Source: Reichenbachiella carrageenanivorans
Lineage (GTDB): Bacteria > Bacteroidota > Bacteroidia > Cytophagales > Cyclobacteriaceae
Reading direction: 5' to 3'
Length of the DNA stretch: 64,000 bases
NCBI RefSeq assembly: GCF_025639805.1
Contig: NZ_CP106735.1
Span: forward strand, 2,885,501 to 2,949,500
The notes beneath the pieces are model-generated. The model saw only the letters and a list, made by a program, of their open reading frames with translations, was not told where the DNA came from and made no database searches. The position numbers were made by a program, and so were the translations under genes. The stretch's first letter is position 1. Every line of letters starts with the position of its first letter. Positions 61,041 to 64,000 of the stretch are shown piece after piece.

Positions 61041-61757
61041 ATGAAAAAGAAAAGTATAGGAATACTTCTGATGTATGCACTTGCTGTTGTCTTTTTTGTG
61101 GCTTGTGAAGAAGAGGTTGAGCCACTAATCAGCGACCCTTCGGTTAGTATTTTCTTTTTGAATAAAGACAGTCTAGATCAGGTTAATGTGATTATTGATT
61201 CTCTGTCCGAAGAGCAAGTGAAGTATGATACTGTAATTACTAACTTGGAAACTAGTGCCGACCAGTTGGTGGATAGATTGATTGTTATTACGGATTCCAT
61301 TGCGAATGGAGGAGATTTGGATCAAGAGAGAGAACAGATTATTCATGATTTGGATACTTTGAACCTGTATTTGACAGGAATAGAACGAGAAGATTCAGTG
61401 GTGAATGCAACGAAGAGTGGTTGGAACTCTACAGCAGCTACTATTTCATCAGGGTTTCTGAAAGTGACTTCTATTGAGAATACTAAAAAGAGGCGCAGTA
61501 TTGTATATGAAGAAAGTTCCTCTAATTGGAAATTGCCATTGGATATGCGAGCGAATGATGTTGATCTGGATATTAAAATTGCTGACCGTACATATCGGTT
61601 GGCAGTGGGTTATAGTAGGTCTACCGTTACGGATGAAAAGAATAAAGTAATTATTAGAACTTCGGATTTTGAAATTATATCGACGACTTTTAATTCTGCA
61701 AGCGTGACTTGTGGAGATTGTATCGATAGCCAAACGACCATATATGTCGAATTCTAA
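61041..61757 (+). CDS. Hypothetical lipoprotein
   Basis: 238 aa. Lipoprotein leader with the lipobox FVAC at about residue 21 (VVFFVACEEEVEP). The middle is a coiled-coil-like region (LSEEQVKYDTVITNLETSADQL); the C-terminal part is beta-rich. Its 3' end overlaps the next gene by 14 bp, so the two are coupled. Not recognised. Confidence 0.7.
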   Translation: MKKKSIGILLMYALAVVFFVACEEEVEPLISDPSVSIFFLNKDSLDQVNVIIDSLSEEQVKYDTVITNLETSADQLVDRLIVITDSIANGGDLDQEREQIIHDLDTLNLYLTGIEREDSVVNATKSGWNSTAATISSGFLKVTSIENTKKRRSIVYEESSSNWKLPLDMRANDVDLDIKIADRTYRLAVGYSRSTVTDEKNKVIIRTSDFEIISTTFNSASVTCGDCIDSQTTIYVEF

Positions 61758-62439
61758 ATGCATATCATTTGTCATATTGTTGCTGACAGCTTCGCTTGCG
61801 CAGGCACAGGAGGCTGCGTTGGCTAAAGAGACACTCGTAACTGAAGAAATGACCGAGAAGAAGATGCCTCTGTTTTCGTCTGTGGCCGTCTCGCTAGATT
61901 ATGGAAAATTGTTTGGACAATTTTTAAAGACAGAATCTAAGTTTGAGTTTGGAGGACAGTTGGAGTTTAGAAATAAGTTGATCCTAGTAGGAGAATATGG
62001 ATTTGCTACGCTCAACCCGAATGGAGCGTATCAAAATACTGACTATCAGTCAGAGGGCAATTATTTCCGAGTAGGGCTTGGGTATAAAATTGACATGAGT
62101 GCTAAAAATAACATCTATTTCTCCGCTCGTTATGCAAGAGCAGCCTATAGTGATAAAGGTACGATCGACATCGCGAGTGCTTCGGGTATTTATGACGATC
62201 TCATGGAGTCTTTTTATAGAAGAGATCTTTCTGCTCAATGGTTTGAAGTGGCTATGAGTTCGGAGGCTAGGTTATGGAAAGGGCTGTATGCAGGGTTTCA
62301 TTTGCGCCTACGCATTATGGATAAATACGATGAACAGGAGCCGTTGGATGTTTATTCTATTCCTGGTTATGGGCGTACGTTCGATCGATCTATTCCTGCT
62401 CTCAATCTGTATTTGAAGTATGCCTTGGAGCGTTTTTGA
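61744..62439 (+). CDS. Outer-membrane beta-barrel protein
   Basis: 231 aa. Signal peptide ends AQAQ (about 17). Alternating hydrophobic strands (FEFGGQLEFRNKLILVGEYGF, FRVGLGYKIDM, IYFSARYARAAYS) and a C-terminal aromatic residue (LKYALERF) indicate a porin-like small barrel. Starts within the end of the lipoprotein gene, suggesting a lipoprotein-barrel pair. Confidence 0.75.
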   Translation: MSNSKCISFVILLLTASLAQAQEAALAKETLVTEEMTEKKMPLFSSVAVSLDYGKLFGQFLKTESKFEFGGQLEFRNKLILVGEYGFATLNPNGAYQNTDYQSEGNYFRVGLGYKIDMSAKNNIYFSARYARAAYSDKGTIDIASASGIYDDLMESFYRRDLSAQWFEVAMSSEARLWKGLYAGFHLRLRIMDKYDEQEPLDVYSIPGYGRTFDRSIPALNLYLKYALERF

Positions 62440-62484
62440 TAGCTCCTTGATTACTTGAATTAAAAAAGCTTAAACTTAATTGAC

Positions 62485-62503
62485 CAGACCACTTGCAGGT
62501 CTG
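62485..62503 (+). terminator. Weak stem-loop after the barrel gene
   Basis: CAGACC and GGTCTG pair with a 7-base loop and are followed by TTTTGC. Short stem; may terminate the lipoprotein-barrel transcript ahead of guaA. Confidence 0.4.
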
Positions 62504-62525
62504 TTTTGCTGTGTTAATTTTGCGC

Positions 62526-64000
62526 ATGGCAGAAAAGATTATCATCCTCGATTTCGGTTCTCAATACACCCAATTGATCGCACGTCGCGTCAGAGAGCTG
62601 AATGTTTATTGTGAAATACACCCCTTTAGTAAAATCCCTGAATTTGACGATTCTGTAAAAGGCTTGATCCTTTCAGGAAGTCCTTGCTCTGTGCGGCAAG
62701 AAGATCATCCAGATATCAATTTAGGAGCGTTAATTGGTGAAGTGCCCATTTTGGGCGTTTGCTATGGTGCTCAGCTGATCGCTCATAAATCTGGAGGCGA
62801 GATTATGCCGTCCAAGATTCGTGAATACGGACGTGCAAACCTGTCTAAGGTAGATTCAACTAATGAATTGCTCAAAGAGGTAGATATCAATTCTCAAGTA
62901 TGGATGTCTCATAGTGATACGATCAAAAGTATTCCTGACAATTTTGAAGTCATTGCCAGTACACCGCATGTAGAAGTGGCTGCATTTCATAGCAAATCTC
63001 ACCCTGTTTGGTGTATTCAGTTTCACCCAGAAGTGACGCATTCTACGGAGGGCAAAATCATTTTAAGAAATTTTGTCGTCCACATCTGCAAGTGTAGCCA
63101 AGATTGGACGCCAGACATCTTTGTGGATGCTACAGTGGCTGAGTTGAAAGACCAGTTGGGCAATGACCAAGTGGTACTTGGATTGTCTGGAGGCGTGGAC
63201 TCTTCTGTGGCTGCCATGCTGATCCATCATGCGATAGGTAAGAACTTGCATTGCATTTTTGTAGACAATGGTTTGTTGAGAAAAAATGAGTTTGAAGATG
63301 TTCTGAAATCGTACGAAGGTATGGGACTCAATGTGAAGGGAGTCAATGCAGCGAAGGAGTTTTACAAGGCATTAGAAGGGCTTACAGATCCGGAAGAAAA
63401 GCGCAAAGCGATCGGTCGTGTTTTTATTGAAGTATTCGACGCCGAAGCTAAGAAAATTAAGAATGTAAAATGGTTGGGGCAGGGTACGATCTATCCAGAT
63501 GTAATTGAGTCTGTTTCGGTGAATGGACCTTCTGTTACCATCAAGTCTCATCACAACGTAGGAGGTCTTCCTGCTAAGATGAATTTGAAGGTTGTGGAGC
63601 CTCTCAATACCCTCTTCAAAGACGAGGTAAGAAGGGTAGGTAGAGCACTCGAAATTGATGAAAAAATATTAGGTCGTCATCCATTTCCAGGGCCAGGATT
63701 AGGTATCAGAATTTTGGGAGATATCACAGCAGAAAAGGTGGAGATTCTACAGGAGGTTGATCATATTTTTATCAATGGACTGAAGGACAAAGGACTTTAT
63801 AATGACGTATGGCAAGCAGGGGCTATGCTGCTGCCTATTCAGTCTGTAGGAGTGATGGGCGACGAGCGGACTTACGAACGAGTAGTGGCGCTAAGGGCGG
63901 TCTCTAGTGTGGATGGAATGACTGCCGATTGGTGTCATTTGCCATACGATTTTTTGGCAGATATTTCGAACCAAATTATCAACAAAGTAAAGGGAGTCAA
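62526..64000 (+). CDS. guaA: GMP synthase (glutamine-hydrolysing), 3' end beyond the window
   Basis: About 491 codons visible, of an expected ~510-515; the stop is outside the window. The N-terminal class I glutaminase has [15 protein letters not shown] and QFHPEVTHS; the ATP-pyrophosphatase has [15 protein letters not shown]; the C-terminal dimerisation domain ([17 protein letters not shown]) follows. ATG 62,526; a TAATTTTG box lies immediately upstream (62,515-62,522), which would make the message nearly leaderless. Confidence 0.96.
   Translation, partial: MAEKIIILDFGSQYTQLIARRVRELNVYCEIHPFSKIPEFDDSVKGLILSGSPCSVRQEDHPDINLGALIGEVPILGVCYGAQLIAHKSGGEIMPSKIREYGRANLSKVDSTNELLKEVDINSQVWMSHSDTIKSIPDNFEVIASTPHVEVAAFHSKSHPVWCIQFHPEVTHSTEGKIILRNFVVHICKCSQDWTPDIFVDATVAELKDQLGNDQVVLGLSGGVDSSVAAMLIHHAIGKNLHCIFVDNGLLRKNEFEDVLKSYEGMGLNVKGVNAAKEFYKALEGLTDPEEKRKAIGRVFIEVFDAEAKKIKNVKWLGQGTIYPDVIESVSVNGPSVTIKSHHNVGGLPAKMNLKVVEPLNTLFKDEVRRVGRALEIDEKILGRHPFPGPGLGIRILGDITAEKVEILQEVDHIFINGLKDKGLYNDVWQAGAMLLPIQSVGVMGDERTYERVVALRAVSSVDGMTADWCHLPYDFLADISNQIINKVKGV

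Noticed and set aside
62440-62525. Purine riboswitch ahead of guaA
   Set aside because: The 86-base spacer is too short and shows no three-way junction; only a weak 6-bp stem-loop is present.

Overview
The window is a chromosomal segment of a member of the Bacteroidota, most likely a marine-type Cytophagales bacterium. I infer this from the TonB receptor with an N-terminal carboxypeptidase-regulatory-like domain, many lipoproteins and outer-membrane barrels, A-rich or weak ribosome sites, recurrent TAnnTTTG promoter elements, an FMN-dependent glutamate-synthase-like protein, and an integrase that lacks the first canonical arginine. No species can be named from the sequence alone.

Layout. Positions 1-6.4 kb hold the end of an outer-membrane barrel gene, an AlkB-type membrane monooxygenase, a YheT-type hydrolase, a ROK kinase, a TonB receptor and a GNAT acetyltransferase. 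Positions 6.5-23.4 kb hold a dispersed molybdenum cofactor region (a MoaD/ThiS-like protein, moaA, fdhD with a small partner, moaD, moaE, a MobB-MobA fusion, moaC, moeA). It is interleaved with a BNR-repeat gene broken by an amber codon, a TPR signalling protein, a sirtuin, a PLP decarboxylase and two metallopeptidases. No molybdoenzyme is present in the window. Positions 23.7-37.7 kb are mostly metabolic and envelope genes: a glutamate-synthase-like protein, an ECF sigma operon, a metallophosphoesterase, an arsenic pair behind an ArsR-like palindrome, an amidohydrolase, a cobalamin adenosyltransferase, ilvE, and an fsa-small ORF-ftsE-rhomboid cluster.

Positions 37,829-47,465 are a 9.6-kb integrated element inserted in the 3' end of an initiator tRNA gene, bounded by 19-bp direct repeats. 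It has a tyrosine recombinase, a small excisionase-like protein, a replication-initiator-like gene present twice inside a 1.05-kb near-identical direct repeat, a DnaB-type helicase fused to a helix-turn-helix tail, and several unrecognised cargo genes including a PemK/MazF-like protein next to a membrane protein. The replication gene carries an A11 run at which a -1 shift fuses it in frame to the next ORF, in both copies. This element is the most novel part of the window.

Positions 47.6-64 kb return to core genes: era, a PlsC acyltransferase, a threonine aldolase, leuS, tRNA-Met(CAT), a START-like protein, a 53-aa cysteine-rich protein, a thioredoxin-like protein, a DnaQ-type exonuclease, mpl, the chromosomal dnaB, an OmpA-family protein, a lipoprotein/outer-membrane protein pair and guaA, which runs off the end of the window.
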